From Comamonas badia DSM 17552 (GTDB taxonomy: Bacteria > Pseudomonadota > Gammaproteobacteria > Burkholderiales > Burkholderiaceae_C), in NCBI RefSeq assembly GCF_000484635.1, contig NZ_AXVM01000005.1, forward strand, positions 186,001 to 250,000: a stretch of DNA of 64,000 nucleotides, read 5' to 3'. The notes beneath the pieces are model-generated. The model had not been told where the DNA came from. It made no database searches and worked only from the letters and a program-made list of their open reading frames with translations. Below, in pieces: positions 17,863 to 26,888 of this stretch. Within the stretch, counting starts at the first letter, position 1. Every line of letters begins with the position of its first letter. Made by a program: the position numbers and the translations under genes.

Positions 17863-19095
17863 ATGAATCAGCCTGTTGTTACAAAATACCCGGTCACGGA
17901 TGGCGTGCGCCATGCGCTGGAAGTCTCCCTGCGCGGTGCCAGCGAACTGCTGCCGGAACAAGACTGGGCGCAAAAGCTCGCGCGCTCCGAAGCCACCGGC
18001 CAGCCGCTGCGCATCAAGCTCGGCCTCGACCCGACGGCGCCGGACATCCACATCGGCCACACCGTGGTGCTCAACAAGATGCGCCAGCTGCAGGATCTGG
18101 GGCACCAGGTCATCTTCCTGATCGGCGACTTCACCACCCTGATCGGCGACCCTTCCGGGCGCAACGCCACGCGCCCGCCGCTCTCCGCCGAGCAGATCCG
18201 CACCAATGCCGAGACCTATTTCGCGCAGGCCAAGCTGGTGCTGGATGAATCGAAGACCGAGATCCGCTACAACAGCGAATGGAGCGACCCGCTGGGCGCG
18301 CGCGGCATGATCCAGCTGGCCGCCCGCTACACCGTGGCGCGCATGATGGAGCGCGACGACTTCGACAAGCGCTTCAAGGCCGGACAGTCGATCAGCGTGC
18401 ACGAGTTCCTCTACCCGCTGATGCAGGGCTACGACTCGGTGGCGCTGAAGAGCGATCTGGAGCTGGGTGGTACCGACCAGAAGTTCAATCTGCTCGTGGG
18501 CCGCCACCTGCAGCAGGAATACGGCCAGGAGCCGCAGTGCATCCTGACCATGCCGCTGCTGGTGGGGCTCGATGGCGTGGACAAGATGTCCAAGAGCAAG
18601 AACAACTACATCGCCATCACTGAAGAGGCGAATTCGATGTTCGCCAAGGTGCTGTCGATCTCCGACGATCTGATGTGGGACTGGTACACGCTGCTGTCGT
18701 TCAAGGGCCTGCCGGAGATTGCGGCCCTGAAGGCCGAGGTGGCCGCGGGGCGCAACCCCAAGGAAGCCAAGGTACTGCTGGCGCGCGAGATCACCACGCG
18801 CTTTCACGACGCGCAGGCGGCCGATGCGGCCGAGCAGGACTTCGCCAACCGCGCCAAGGGCGGCATTCCGGACGAGATCCCCGAGGTGCGGCTCCCGGGC
18901 GCGCCGCTGGGCATGGGGGCGCTGCTCAAGCAGGCGGGGCTGGCGCCCTCCACGAGTGAAGCGAATCGCCTGATCGACGGCGGCGGCGTGCGCATCGATG
19001 GCGGCGCGGTGAGCGACAAGGGACTGAAGCTGGCCGCGGGCAGCTATGTCGTGCAGGTGGGCAAGCGCAAGTTTGCGCGGGTGGTGCTCTCATGA
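17863..19095 (+). CDS. tyrS: tyrosyl-tRNA synthetase
   Basis: A 410-aa class I aminoacyl-tRNA synthetase that charges tRNA-Tyr. It shows the HIGH motif ([11 protein letters not shown], about residue 63), the KMSKS motif ([11 protein letters not shown], about 240) and a C-terminal S4 RNA-binding domain (about 345-408, [17 protein letters not shown]). It overlaps glmU by ATGA. It is divergent from the M23 peptidase gene. Confidence 0.97.
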   Translation: MNQPVVTKYPVTDGVRHALEVSLRGASELLPEQDWAQKLARSEATGQPLRIKLGLDPTAPDIHIGHTVVLNKMRQLQDLGHQVIFLIGDFTTLIGDPSGRNATRPPLSAEQIRTNAETYFAQAKLVLDESKTEIRYNSEWSDPLGARGMIQLAARYTVARMMERDDFDKRFKAGQSISVHEFLYPLMQGYDSVALKSDLELGGTDQKFNLLVGRHLQQEYGQEPQCILTMPLLVGLDGVDKMSKSKNNYIAITEEANSMFAKVLSISDDLMWDWYTLLSFKGLPEIAALKAEVAAGRNPKEAKVLLAREITTRFHDAQAADAAEQDFANRAKGGIPDEIPEVRLPGAPLGMGALLKQAGLAPSTSEANRLIDGGGVRIDGGAVSDKGLKLAAGSYVVQVGKRKFARVVLS

Positions 19096-20528
19096 GCGCG
19101 ATGCCGCTGGACATCATCGTCATGGCCGCGGGCAAGGGCACGCGGATGAAGAGCCGCCATCCCAAGGTGCTGCAGCGCCTGGCCGGGCGGCCGCTGGTGT
19201 TTCATGTGCTCGATCGGGCGGCGCAGCTTGAGGCGCGGCGCGTGGTGCTGATCACCGGCCATGGCGCTACGGAAGTGGAAGCTGCTTGCGCCCGCCAGGT
19301 AAGCTTTAGTGGCCAATTTGACTTGAAATTTGCGCTGCAGCAGCCGCAGCTGGGCACGGGCCACGCGGTGCAGCAGGCGCTGCCGCAGCTCGATGATGAT
19401 GGGCTGGTGCTGGTGCTTTCGGGCGATGTGCCGCTCACGCGGGTGGATGCCCTGCAGGCGCTGGTGGCGGCGAGTGGCGGGGAGCGGCTCGCCTTGCTGA
19501 CGGTGCGCCTGCCGGACCCGGCCGGCTACGGGCGCATCGTGCGCGCCGCGGGCGGGCAGGTGCGGCGCATCGTCGAGCACAAGGACGCCAGCAGCGCCGA
19601 GCGCGCCATCGACGAAATCTACAGCGGCATCATGGCCGTGCCCACGCGGCTGCTTCGGCGCTGGGTGGGCCAGCTCAGGAACGACAACGCGCAGCAGGAG
19701 TACTACCTGACCGACGCGGTGGCGATGGCGGTGGCCGACGGCGTGCCGGTGGTCGCGCACTGCATTGACGACGCGCTGCAGGTGGCGGGGGTGAACAGCC
19801 CGGCGCAGCTTGCCGAGTTGGAGCGTGCCTGGCAGTTGCGCCAGGCCCATGCGCTGATGGAGCAGGGCGTGCGCCTGGCGGACCCGGCGCGCTTTGATCT
19901 GCGCGACGATGCGGTGCGCGGCACGCGCGCCGAGCTCCTCTGCGCGCAGGATGTGGAGATCGACCTGGGCTGCATCTTCACCGGACGCGTGGAGCTGGGC
20001 GAGGGAGTGCAGGTCGGCGCGTACTGCTGCATCGCCAACGCGGTGATCGCCGCCGGCAGCGTGATCCAGCCCTTCACCCACATCGACGGCGAGAAGGCCG
20101 GGGTTCGGGTGGGCGAAGGCGCGCGCGTCGGCCCCTTCTCCCGGCTGCGTCCGGGGGCCGTGCTGGGGCGCGGGGTGCACGTGGGCAACTTCGTCGAGAT
20201 CAAGAATTCGCAGCTTGCCGACGGCGCAAAAGCCAACCACCTGGCCTACCTGGGCGATGCCACGGTGGGTGAGCGCGTGAATTACGGCGCCGGGTCGATC
20301 ACCGCCAATTACGACGGCGTGAACAAGCACCGCACGGTGATCGAGCACGACGTGCACGTGGGCAGCAACTGCGTGCTGGTGGCGCCGGTCACCCTGGGCG
20401 CCGACGGCGTGGTGGGCGCGGGCTCGGTGGTCACGCACGACGCGCCGCCGGGCGTGCTCACGCTGGGGCGCGGGCGCCAGGTGAGCAAGACCGAGTGGCA
20501 CAAACCCGTGAAGCCGCTGAAGAACTGA
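19092..20528 (+). CDS. glmU: bifunctional UDP-N-acetylglucosamine pyrophosphorylase / glucosamine-1-phosphate acetyltransferase
   Basis: A 478-aa enzyme making UDP-GlcNAc for peptidoglycan and LPS. The N-terminal uridyltransferase has [19 protein letters not shown] and QLGTGHAVQ; the C-terminal left-handed helix acetyltransferase begins at about residue 260 ([27 protein letters not shown]). Residues 60-81 are encoded by DNA resembling the dispersed TTGATAGCT repeat (19276-19334), between two conserved motifs, so the protein may carry a slightly altered loop. The start overlaps the tyrS stop by 4 nt. Confidence 0.96.
   Translation: MSAMPLDIIVMAAGKGTRMKSRHPKVLQRLAGRPLVFHVLDRAAQLEARRVVLITGHGATEVEAACARQVSFSGQFDLKFALQQPQLGTGHAVQQALPQLDDDGLVLVLSGDVPLTRVDALQALVAASGGERLALLTVRLPDPAGYGRIVRAAGGQVRRIVEHKDASSAERAIDEIYSGIMAVPTRLLRRWVGQLRNDNAQQEYYLTDAVAMAVADGVPVVAHCIDDALQVAGVNSPAQLAELERAWQLRQAHALMEQGVRLADPARFDLRDDAVRGTRAELLCAQDVEIDLGCIFTGRVELGEGVQVGAYCCIANAVIAAGSVIQPFTHIDGEKAGVRVGEGARVGPFSRLRPGAVLGRGVHVGNFVEIKNSQLADGAKANHLAYLGDATVGERVNYGAGSITANYDGVNKHRTVIEHDVHVGSNCVLVAPVTLGADGVVGAGSVVTHDAPPGVLTLGRGRQVSKTEWHKPVKPLKN
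19276..19334 (+). repeat. dispersed repeat-like insertion within glmU
   Basis: The segment begins GGAAGCTGCTTGCGC and ends GGCCAATTTGACTTGAAA. Its base composition is visibly lower in GC than the flanking glmU sequence. It shares the GCTGCTTGCG core with 22718-22774 and keeps the frame open. Confidence 0.45.
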
Positions 20529-20529
20529 C

Positions 20530-21288
20530 ATGCCCACCGAACTTGAGCGCCTCACGACCGAGCGCGACGCGCTGCGGGCCCGCGTGCAGGAGCTCACCGG
20601 CGCGCAGGAGGAGTTTTTGCGCGCGGTTTCGCACGATCTGCGGGCGCCGCTGCGCCACGTCACCTCGTATGCCGCGCTGCTGCGCGAGGTGCTGCAGGAG
20701 CTGCCCGAGCCGCCGGCCCAGGTGCAGGAGGCGCTGGGCTTTGCGGCCACGATGGAGCAGTCGGCGCGCCGCATGGCGGCGATGATCGACGGCCTGCAGA
20801 CCCTCAGCCGTGCGGCGCGTGCGCCCTTGCGTCTGGCGGCGGTCGATCTTGCACAAGCGGTGCGCGAAGCGGCGGCCGGCTTGCCGCGTGGCGCTGCGGT
20901 GGCGTGGGACATTGCACCGCAGCTGCCCGCGCTGCAGGCCGACGCAGTCTTGCTGCAGCAGTTGCTTGGGCAATTGCTGGACAACGCCGCCAAGTTTTCC
21001 GGCCGTCAGAGCGCGCCGCGCGTTGCAGTTCTGCCCGCGGCGGCGGAGTCTGGCCGGGTGGCTTTCACGATCAGCGACAACGGCGTGGGGTTTGACCCGG
21101 CGCATGCGCAAGGCCTTTTTGGCGTGTTCCAGCGCCTGCACCGCGATGGCGAGTTCGACGGCGTGGGCGCGGGCCTCGCGCTCTGCAAACTGATAGCAGA
21201 GCGCCACGGCGCGCGCATAGGCGCAGCGGCGCAGCCGGGTGCGGGTTGCACCATCACGCTGGATTGGCCGGCGCTGCCTGCCGCCTGA
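20530..21288 (+). CDS. orphan soluble histidine kinase (phytochrome-kinase-like)
   Basis: A 252-aa kinase starting with a short coiled coil (residues 1-28). The HisKA box has His35 (FLRAVSHDLRAPLRHVTSYA), and the ATPase domain has QLLDNAAKFSGRQ and SDNGVGFDPAHAQGLFGVFQRLH. There is no transmembrane helix and no PAS, GAF or other sensor domain, and no response regulator next to it. It begins 1 bp after glmU. The FQRLH and RAPLRH patterns resemble bacteriophytochrome output modules. It may take input from a partner protein, or be a remnant of a longer kinase. Confidence 0.85.
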   Translation: MPTELERLTTERDALRARVQELTGAQEEFLRAVSHDLRAPLRHVTSYAALLREVLQELPEPPAQVQEALGFAATMEQSARRMAAMIDGLQTLSRAARAPLRLAAVDLAQAVREAAAGLPRGAAVAWDIAPQLPALQADAVLLQQLLGQLLDNAAKFSGRQSAPRVAVLPAAAESGRVAFTISDNGVGFDPAHAQGLFGVFQRLHRDGEFDGVGAGLALCKLIAERHGARIGAAAQPGAGCTITLDWPALPAA

Positions 21289-21621
21289 TCAGTTGAGCGA
21301 TCCGAGCCGTGCCTGCAGCCGCCTGAGCTGCTGGCGCAGCTGTGCGACTTCTTCGATCAGGTCGGTGGTGAGCGCGGCCAGTTCAGGGTCGGCATCGAAA
21401 GCGGTTTCAAACTGCGCCAGGCGCCGCGCCCGCACGATGGCAGCGCCGCTGCAGCGCCAGTGGCCGGCCTGCAGTTCGCCCTGCAGCAGGCCGGCACTCA
21501 GCCGCTCCGTCACCCAGCCCACCTGCATGCGGCAGGCCTGCGCCAGATCCTGCACGCTCAGGCAGGGGGCATCGCCCAGGATTTCGGCCACGGCGTTCGG
21601 TACGGGGGAATGGTCAGCCAT
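21289..21621 (-). CDS. cbpM: chaperone modulator CbpM-like protein
   Basis: A 110-aa MerR-fold protein, the usual length for CbpM, which binds the J-domain of CbpA and inhibits its co-chaperone and DNA-binding activity. The helix-turn-helix-like part is at about residues 20-60 (CLSVQDLAQACRMQVGWV), followed by a C-terminal coiled coil (LIEEVAQLRQQLRRLQARLG). AGGAG lies 7 bases before the ATG at 21619-21621. The gene starts 1 nt after the cbpA stop, so the two are tightly coupled. Confidence 0.82.
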   Translation of the reverse strand: MADHSPVPNAVAEILGDAPCLSVQDLAQACRMQVGWVTERLSAGLLQGELQAGHWRCSGAAIVRARRLAQFETAFDADPELAALTTDLIEEVAQLRQQLRRLQARLGSLN

Positions 21622-21622
21622 T

Positions 21623-22606
21623 TCAAGCTCCTTGGGAAGCGCGCGGGGCGAACCCCGCAAAGGCCTTTGCCAGCGCGCGGTAGGCCTGCTGCTGCGCCTC
21701 GGTATGGGCTGCGGGCAGCGCCACCTGCAGCTCCAGATACAGATCGCCCGGCGTGGCCGCGGGAATGCCGCGCCCCTTCAGGCGCAGCTTGCGCCCGGGT
21801 TTGAAGTGCGCCGGCACCGTCACTTCCACGGTGGCGCCGCCCGGGGTCTGCACCTCGATGGGGCCGCCCAGCTCTGCTTCCCAGGGAGTAACGGGCACGC
21901 TCAGATAAACGTCGCGGTCCTGCGTGTGCCAGCGCGCGTCAGGCGTGAACTGCACTTCCAGAAACAGGTCACCGGCAGGCGAGCCGCCTAGCCCCGGTCC
22001 GCCCTGGCCGCTCAGGCGGATGAGCTGGCCCTCGCGCACCCCCTTGGGAATCGTCACCTGCACCTGGCGCTCCTGCTGCACCAGCTGGCCTTGCGCATCC
22101 AGCCGCGCGCCGCGCAGGCTCAAGAGCCGATCGCCGCCGAGGTAGGCATCACGCAATTCGAGCTCGATGCGCGCGTGGTGGTCCGCACCGCGCTGCGCGC
22201 CACCTGCGCTGGCGCCGCCGCGCGCGTGGCCGGCGCCATGCCGCGCCTGCGCCGCGCGGCCAAACAGCTGCTCGAAGAAATCGCTGAACTGGGCTTCGTC
22301 CATGCCGGCGCCGCCGCCGGGCGCTCCGGTGAACTCGTAGCCCGCATCCCAGTGGGGCGGCGGGCGGAAATCCTGTCCGCCGGCATGCGCCGCGCCACTG
22401 CCCAGCGCGTCGTAGGCGGCGCGCTTTTCCGGGTCGGACAGCACCGCGTTGGCCTCATTCACCTCGGCCATGCGCGCCGAGGCGTCGGCCTCCTTGCTCA
22501 CGTCGGGGTGGTACTTGCGCGCCAGGTGCCGGTAGGCCTTCTTGATGTCGTCGGCGCTGGCGTCCCTGGCGATGCCCAGTGTCTTGTAGTAGTCCTTGAA
22601 CTCCAT
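21623..22606 (-). CDS. cbpA: curved-DNA-binding DnaJ-type co-chaperone CbpA
   Basis: A 327-aa class II J-domain protein. The J-domain (residues 5-70) contains HPD (KYHPDVSKEA) that stimulates DnaK. A Gly-rich linker and two beta-barrel substrate-binding domains follow (about 130-320, VTIPKGVREGQLIRLSGQG). There is no zinc-finger region, which separates CbpA from DnaJ. It is paired with cbpM downstream. Confidence 0.92.
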   Translation of the reverse strand: MEFKDYYKTLGIARDASADDIKKAYRHLARKYHPDVSKEADASARMAEVNEANAVLSDPEKRAAYDALGSGAAHAGGQDFRPPPHWDAGYEFTGAPGGGAGMDEAQFSDFFEQLFGRAAQARHGAGHARGGASAGGAQRGADHHARIELELRDAYLGGDRLLSLRGARLDAQGQLVQQERQVQVTIPKGVREGQLIRLSGQGGPGLGGSPAGDLFLEVQFTPDARWHTQDRDVYLSVPVTPWEAELGGPIEVQTPGGATVEVTVPAHFKPGRKLRLKGRGIPAATPGDLYLELQVALPAAHTEAQQQAYRALAKAFAGFAPRASQGA

Positions 22607-22692
22607 GTGTCGCGCTCCCTGTGCCGCGGTGTCCGCGGCCGGTCATTGCCAGAAGATGATGGCGAATGCGGCGCAGGTCAAGAGGCAGAGGT

Positions 22693-23229
22693 TCATCGGC
22701 CGCTGGATTTTGCTGAATTGATAGCTGCTTGCGTTTTACCAACGGGCGCCAACGGCATTTTTGTATCAAATTTTGCGCGGTGCGTGACAAAGAAGGCCTT
22801 GACGTTGCGCACATTGGCGTTCTGGGTGAACAGCCGTTCGGCGAGCTGCTGGTAATGCGGCATGTCCAGCACCTGCACCACCAGCACGAAGTCCGGCCCG
22901 GGCGAGACGCGCCAGCATTGCTGCACCGTGTCTTCCTCTATCGCCCGCGCTTCAAAGGCGGCGAGGTGCTCCGCCCCCTGGCGGTCCAGCGACACCTCGA
23001 CGATCGCCGCCAGCCCGTGACCCTGCCATTGCGCCAGTGCATCGTGCGAGAGCAGCGCCACCTGGCGCTCGATCAGGCCGCCCTCGCGCAGCCGTGCCAC
23101 GCGCCGCAGGCAGGTGGCGGGCGACACGCCGACGCGCTGCGCCAGCTGCTGGTTGCTGAGCGTCGCATCCCGCTGCAGCAGATCCATGAGCCGCAGGTCG
23201 ATGGCATCCGGAGAGAATGAAAATTCCAT
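22693..23229 (-). CDS. Lrp/AsnC-family transcriptional regulator
   Basis: A 178-aa regulator. The N-terminal helix-turn-helix runs over residues 8-60 (IDLRLMDLLQRDATLSNQQLAQRVGVS); the C-terminal RAM/ligand-binding domain follows from about 70. Typical Lrp proteins end near residue 155-160. The last 15-20 residues here are read from a TTGATAGCT-type repeat and probably replace the native end. It is divergent from glmS across an AT-rich gap with an inverted repeat, so it may regulate glmS or itself. Confidence 0.9.
   Translation of the reverse strand: MEFSFSPDAIDLRLMDLLQRDATLSNQQLAQRVGVSPATCLRRVARLREGGLIERQVALLSHDALAQWQGHGLAAIVEVSLDRQGAEHLAAFEARAIEEDTVQQCWRVSPGPDFVLVVQVLDMPHYQQLAERLFTQNANVRNVKAFFVTHRAKFDTKMPLAPVGKTQAAINSAKSSGR
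22718..22774 (+). repeat. TTGATAGCT dispersed repeat at the 3' end of the lrp gene
   Basis: The best-preserved copy in the window: TTGATAGCTGCTTGCG at the head and GGCATTTTTGTATCAAA at the tail. It lies antisense within the last codons of the Lrp-family gene and supplies its C-terminal tail. Confidence 0.55.
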
Positions 23230-23262
23230 AATTTGGCAATAAATGATGAATTATTGAAGTTT

Positions 23263-23278
23263 ATTTCATTTGTGAAAT
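23263..23278. promoter_or_regulatory. inverted repeat between lrp-type regulator and glmS
   Basis: ATTTCA-TTTG-TGAAAT is a perfect 6-bp inverted repeat in a very AT-rich 130-bp gap in an otherwise GC-rich genome. AT-rich palindromes of this size are typical Lrp/AsnC operators. Confidence 0.5.
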
Positions 23279-23363
23279 ATAAATTCAAAATAACTCAAAT
23301 ATTGCATTCACCATCCCTTCTGCGGTGCTTAGCATCCATGGCATTGCTTCAGGAGGTATTCCC

Positions 23364-25256
23364 ATGTGCGGCATCGTCGGCGCAGTCTCGCAGCGCAACA
23401 TCGTTCCCATCCTCGTGCAGGGCCTGCAGCGCCTGGAATACCGCGGCTACGACTCCTGCGGCGTGGCGGTGCATGAGGCAAGCCTGGGCCAGCACCCCAC
23501 GGGCGGCCTGCGCCGCGCCCGCAGCACGGCGCGCGTGGCGGAGCTGCTGGCGCAGGTGCAGCAGGACCATCTGCAGGGTGCCACCGGCATCGCCCACACG
23601 CGCTGGGCCACGCATGGCGCACCGGCGGTGAGCAATGCCCACCCGCATGCCAGCTACGGCCCCGGTGTTGCACCTGCCGACACCGCGCAGGCCGGCCACG
23701 TAGCCTTGGTGCACAACGGCATCATCGAAAACTACGAGGCACTGCGCACCCAACTGCAGGCGCGCGGCTACCAGTTTGCCAGCCAGACGGATACCGAGGT
23801 CATCGCCCACCTGATCGACAGCCTGTACGACGGCGATCTGTTCGCCGCCGTGCGCGCTGCCACGGCCGAGCTGCGCGGCGCCTATGCCATCGCCGTGATC
23901 CACAAGGACGAGCCACACCGCGTGGTCGGCGCGCGCGCCGGTTCGCCGCTGGTGCTGGGGGTTGGAGAGGGTGAACATTTCCTCGCCAGCGACGCCATGG
24001 CGCTGGCGGGCGTGACCGATCAGATCGTCTATCTGGAAGAGGGCGACCTGGTCGATCTGCAGCTCGGCCGCTACTGGATCACCGATAGGGCCGGCAAGCC
24101 GCTGGCAACCGAGCAGCGCCCGGTGCGCACCGTGGCCGCGCACAGCGGCGCGGCCGAGCTCGGCCCCTACCGCCACTACATGCAGAAGGAAATCTTCGAG
24201 CAGCCGCGCGCCATCGCCGACACGCTGGACGGTATCGAGGCCATCGTCCCCGAGCTGTTCGACGGTGCGGATACCGCCGCCTGGCGCGTATTCAAGGAAA
24301 TCGACCGCGTGCTCATCCTCGCCTGCGGCACCAGCTACTACAGCGGCTGCACGGCCAAGTACTGGCTCGAAGACATCGCCGCCATCCCCACGCAGGTCGA
24401 GGTGGCGAGCGAATACCGCTACCGCACCAGCGTGCCCGATGCGCGCACGCTGGTCGTCACCATCAGTCAGAGCGGCGAGACGGCGGACACGCTGGCCGCG
24501 CTGCGCCACGCGCAGTCTTTGGGCATGCGCCACACGCTCACCATCTGCAATGTGGCGACCAGCGCCATGGTGCGCGAGTGCGAGCTGGCCTACGTCACGC
24601 GCGCCGGGGTGGAAATCGGCGTGGCCAGTACCAAGGCCTTCACCACGCAGCTCGCGGGCCTGTTCCTGCTCACGCTGGCCCTTGCCCAATCGCGCGGCCG
24701 GCTCACGCCCGAGCAGGAGGCGGAGCACCTCACCGCCATGCGCCACCTGCCCGTGGCGCTGCAGGCCGTGCTGGCGCTGGAGCCGCAGCTCATAGGCTGG
24801 TCCGAAGACTTCGCCAAAAAGGAAAACGCGCTGTTCCTCGGCCGCGGCCTGCACTACCCCATCGCGCTCGAAGGCGCGCTGAAGTTGAAGGAAATCAGCT
24901 ACATCCACGCCGAGGCCTACCCCGCGGGCGAGCTCAAGCACGGGCCGCTGGCGCTCGTCACCAGCGCCATGCCCGTCGTCGCCGTGGCGCCGCACGACGC
25001 GCTTCTGGAAAAGCTCAAGAGCAACCTGCAGGAAGTGCGTGCGCGCGGCGGCGTGCTCTACGTGCTGGCCGACGCCGACACGCGCATCGAAAGCAGCGAG
25101 GGCATGCACGTGATCCGCATGCCCGAGCACTATGGGCAGCTCAGCCCGCTGCTGCATGTGGTGCCGCTGCAGCTGCTGGCGTACCACACCGCCTGCGCAC
25201 GCGGCACCGACGTGGACAAGCCGCGCAATCTGGCCAAGAGCGTGACGGTGGAGTAA
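23364..25256 (+). CDS. glmS: glutamine-fructose-6-phosphate aminotransferase (isomerizing)
   Basis: A 630-aa enzyme making glucosamine-6-P from fructose-6-P and glutamine, the first step to UDP-GlcNAc. The mature N-terminal Cys nucleophile follows the start Met ([12 protein letters not shown]). The glutaminase domain (to about 250) has THTRWATHG-type and HNGIIENY motifs; two SIS isomerase domains follow ([30 protein letters not shown]), ending in [12 protein letters not shown]. The AGGAGGT at 23351-23357 selects this ATG over one 39 bp upstream. Confidence 0.97.
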   Translation: MCGIVGAVSQRNIVPILVQGLQRLEYRGYDSCGVAVHEASLGQHPTGGLRRARSTARVAELLAQVQQDHLQGATGIAHTRWATHGAPAVSNAHPHASYGPGVAPADTAQAGHVALVHNGIIENYEALRTQLQARGYQFASQTDTEVIAHLIDSLYDGDLFAAVRAATAELRGAYAIAVIHKDEPHRVVGARAGSPLVLGVGEGEHFLASDAMALAGVTDQIVYLEEGDLVDLQLGRYWITDRAGKPLATEQRPVRTVAAHSGAAELGPYRHYMQKEIFEQPRAIADTLDGIEAIVPELFDGADTAAWRVFKEIDRVLILACGTSYYSGCTAKYWLEDIAAIPTQVEVASEYRYRTSVPDARTLVVTISQSGETADTLAALRHAQSLGMRHTLTICNVATSAMVRECELAYVTRAGVEIGVASTKAFTTQLAGLFLLTLALAQSRGRLTPEQEAEHLTAMRHLPVALQAVLALEPQLIGWSEDFAKKENALFLGRGLHYPIALEGALKLKEISYIHAEAYPAGELKHGPLALVTSAMPVVAVAPHDALLEKLKSNLQEVRARGGVLYVLADADTRIESSEGMHVIRMPEHYGQLSPLLHVVPLQLLAYHTACARGTDVDKPRNLAKSVTVE

Positions 25257-25271
25257 GGATGCGGTGCTGAA

Positions 25272-26681
25272 TTACATCAGCCGCCTGACTTGGTGACCCA
25301 GCCAGGCGATGGTCTTGTCCATGGTCGGAGTCCAGGCGCGGCTGCAATTGAGCCGAATGAAATTTTGGTACCCGCGGCTGGCAGAAAAAATCGGCCCAGG
25401 CGCGATACCGACATTGGATGTTGCCGCCAGATCGAACAGGGCAAACGCGTCGACCGCCTGAGGCAACTGAATCCAAAGTACGAATCCTCCCTTTGGCTGG
25501 GTATGGCGCGTTCCTGCAGGGAAATACTTTTCCACCGCGCTCGTCATGCCAGCCAATCGGGATTGCAGTTCCCCCCGGAGCTTCCTCAAGTGGCGATCGT
25601 AGGAGCCGTACTGCATGTAGTGGGCAATCGCAGCCTGTGTCGGGGTGTTGGTGTCAAAGGTGGTGACGAACTTGAGCCGGGCGACACGCTCCCTGAATTT
25701 TCCCGTGGCGAGCCAGCCAATCTGGTAGCCCGGCGCCAGGGATTTGGTAAAGGAGCCGCAATGCAGGACGAGTCCGCTGCGATCGAAGGCCTTTGCCGCG
25801 CGGACATGCCGCAGGTCGAACTGAAGCTCGGTGTACACGTCGTTTTCGACCAGCGGGACTTGGTGCTTTTCCAGCAGCTTGACGAGCGCATTCTTCTTGT
25901 CCTCGCTCATGGAAAAGCCGAGCGGGTTGTGGCAGTTCGTCATCAGCAGGCACGCGGCGACCTTGTGCTGATGCAGCGTCTTGTCCAACTGGCCCAGGTC
26001 GAGACCGTCGCCAGGGTTCGTCGGCACCTCAACCGTGCGAAGGTAAAGCTGTTCGAGCAACTGCAGACCTGCGAAGTACATCGGAGAGTCGATGAGCACC
26101 AGGTCGCCGGGCTTGGTGACGGCCTTCAGCGCCAAATAGATGGCTTCCATCCCGCCATTGGTGATGATGATTTCGTCCGTCGGAACGGCGTAGCCCAACT
26201 CGAGATACCGGTGCGCGATGGCCCGACGAAGCCGGGGCAATCCCAGAAGGCTGTCTTGCACCGGGGCTGAAAAACTCGGATCCCTCATGCTTGCGATCAA
26301 CTCTTTTTGCAAGGCTTTCAGGGGGAATAGCGACGGATCGACGAACGAGGAGCCCAGGAACGTCGTCTTGGACGCGGTCAGGTCACCGAGGATTTTGTGC
26401 AGCCGCGCCTGGTTGTTGCCTTCTACCAGCGTGGGGCGGCGCAGCGCCACTTCAGGCAACTCGCGCAATCCGCGTGACTGACTGACGTAGTAGCCCGAAC
26501 GGGGCCTTGACTCGATCAGCCCTTGCGCTTCGAGCACTCCATAGGCGTGGACCACGGTGCCGTTGCCTACCCGATGCTGGGCTGACGCCTGGCGGATGGA
26601 TGGGATGGGATCGCCAGGCCGCAGAGAGCCCTTGGCGATGAGGTCCGAAAGGCTGCGTGCGATCTCCAGGTATCGGTTCAT
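25272..26681 (-). CDS. MocR-type regulator (GntR winged helix fused to PLP aminotransferase fold)
   Basis: A 469-aa MocR/GabR-family regulator. The N-terminal GntR winged helix (residues 1-70: LRPGDPIPSIRQASAQHRVGNGTVV) is joined to an aminotransferase-like domain. The PLP-binding Lys is in GSFTKSLAPGY (about residue 305), and MTNCHNPLGFSMS corresponds to the Asn-Pro-containing PLP contact. Such regulators sense amino compounds or PLP adducts and usually control a divergent operon. Here that is the hydrolase-SDR-transporter-decarboxylase cluster. The shared gap contains direct and inverted repeats. Confidence 0.93.
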   Translation of the reverse strand: MNRYLEIARSLSDLIAKGSLRPGDPIPSIRQASAQHRVGNGTVVHAYGVLEAQGLIESRPRSGYYVSQSRGLRELPEVALRRPTLVEGNNQARLHKILGDLTASKTTFLGSSFVDPSLFPLKALQKELIASMRDPSFSAPVQDSLLGLPRLRRAIAHRYLELGYAVPTDEIIITNGGMEAIYLALKAVTKPGDLVLIDSPMYFAGLQLLEQLYLRTVEVPTNPGDGLDLGQLDKTLHQHKVAACLLMTNCHNPLGFSMSEDKKNALVKLLEKHQVPLVENDVYTELQFDLRHVRAAKAFDRSGLVLHCGSFTKSLAPGYQIGWLATGKFRERVARLKFVTTFDTNTPTQAAIAHYMQYGSYDRHLRKLRGELQSRLAGMTSAVEKYFPAGTRHTQPKGGFVLWIQLPQAVDAFALFDLAATSNVGIAPGPIFSASRGYQNFIRLNCSRAWTPTMDKTIAWLGHQVRRLM

Positions 26682-26692
26682 TCGGTCTCCCT

Positions 26693-26763
26693 TCTGTATC
26701 TATTGATTGTTCGGCAATCTGTATCTGTTCTATTAATTTTTTCTGCATTAGAGTAGAACAGAT
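26693..26763. promoter_or_regulatory. operator region of the MocR-controlled divergent promoter
   Basis: Two direct copies of TCTGTATCT(A/G)TT begin 25 bp apart (26693 and 26718). A perfect 10-bp inverted repeat ATCTGTTCTA/TAGAACAGAT spans 26723-26763. Direct repeats about two to three helix turns apart are what dimeric MocR regulators are known to bind. The region is AT-rich and sits between the regulator gene start (26681) and the first catabolic gene (26889). Confidence 0.6.
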
Positions 26764-26888
26764 TTTAGAGCGCAGTGATTGATGTCCGTCAATTCAAGCG
26801 CAAAAAGTCAGTCGAAAACCGGTGCCCGACTTGGGGCTTTGATCCGTGCATTCGGCTGTTGATGTTGGATGGATACAAGGAGCAACAC

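Noticed and set aside
17674-18807. Minus-strand open extension of the M23 peptidase frame
   Set aside because: Antisense to tyrS, no peptidase similarity; a TTG start at 17673 precedes the membrane helix.
23300-23363. A glmS ribozyme or other riboswitch in front of glmS
   Set aside because: The gap is short and AT-rich with no extended paired structure; such ribozymes are known from Firmicutes.
23349-25187. 612-codon minus-strand frame opposite glmS
   Set aside because: His/Gln/Ala-rich shadow translation with no recognisable domain.
26775-26888. N-terminal extension of the alpha/beta hydrolase from the ATG at 26775
   Set aside because: The extra 38 residues lack hydrolase-fold character and a better ribosome site precedes 26889.
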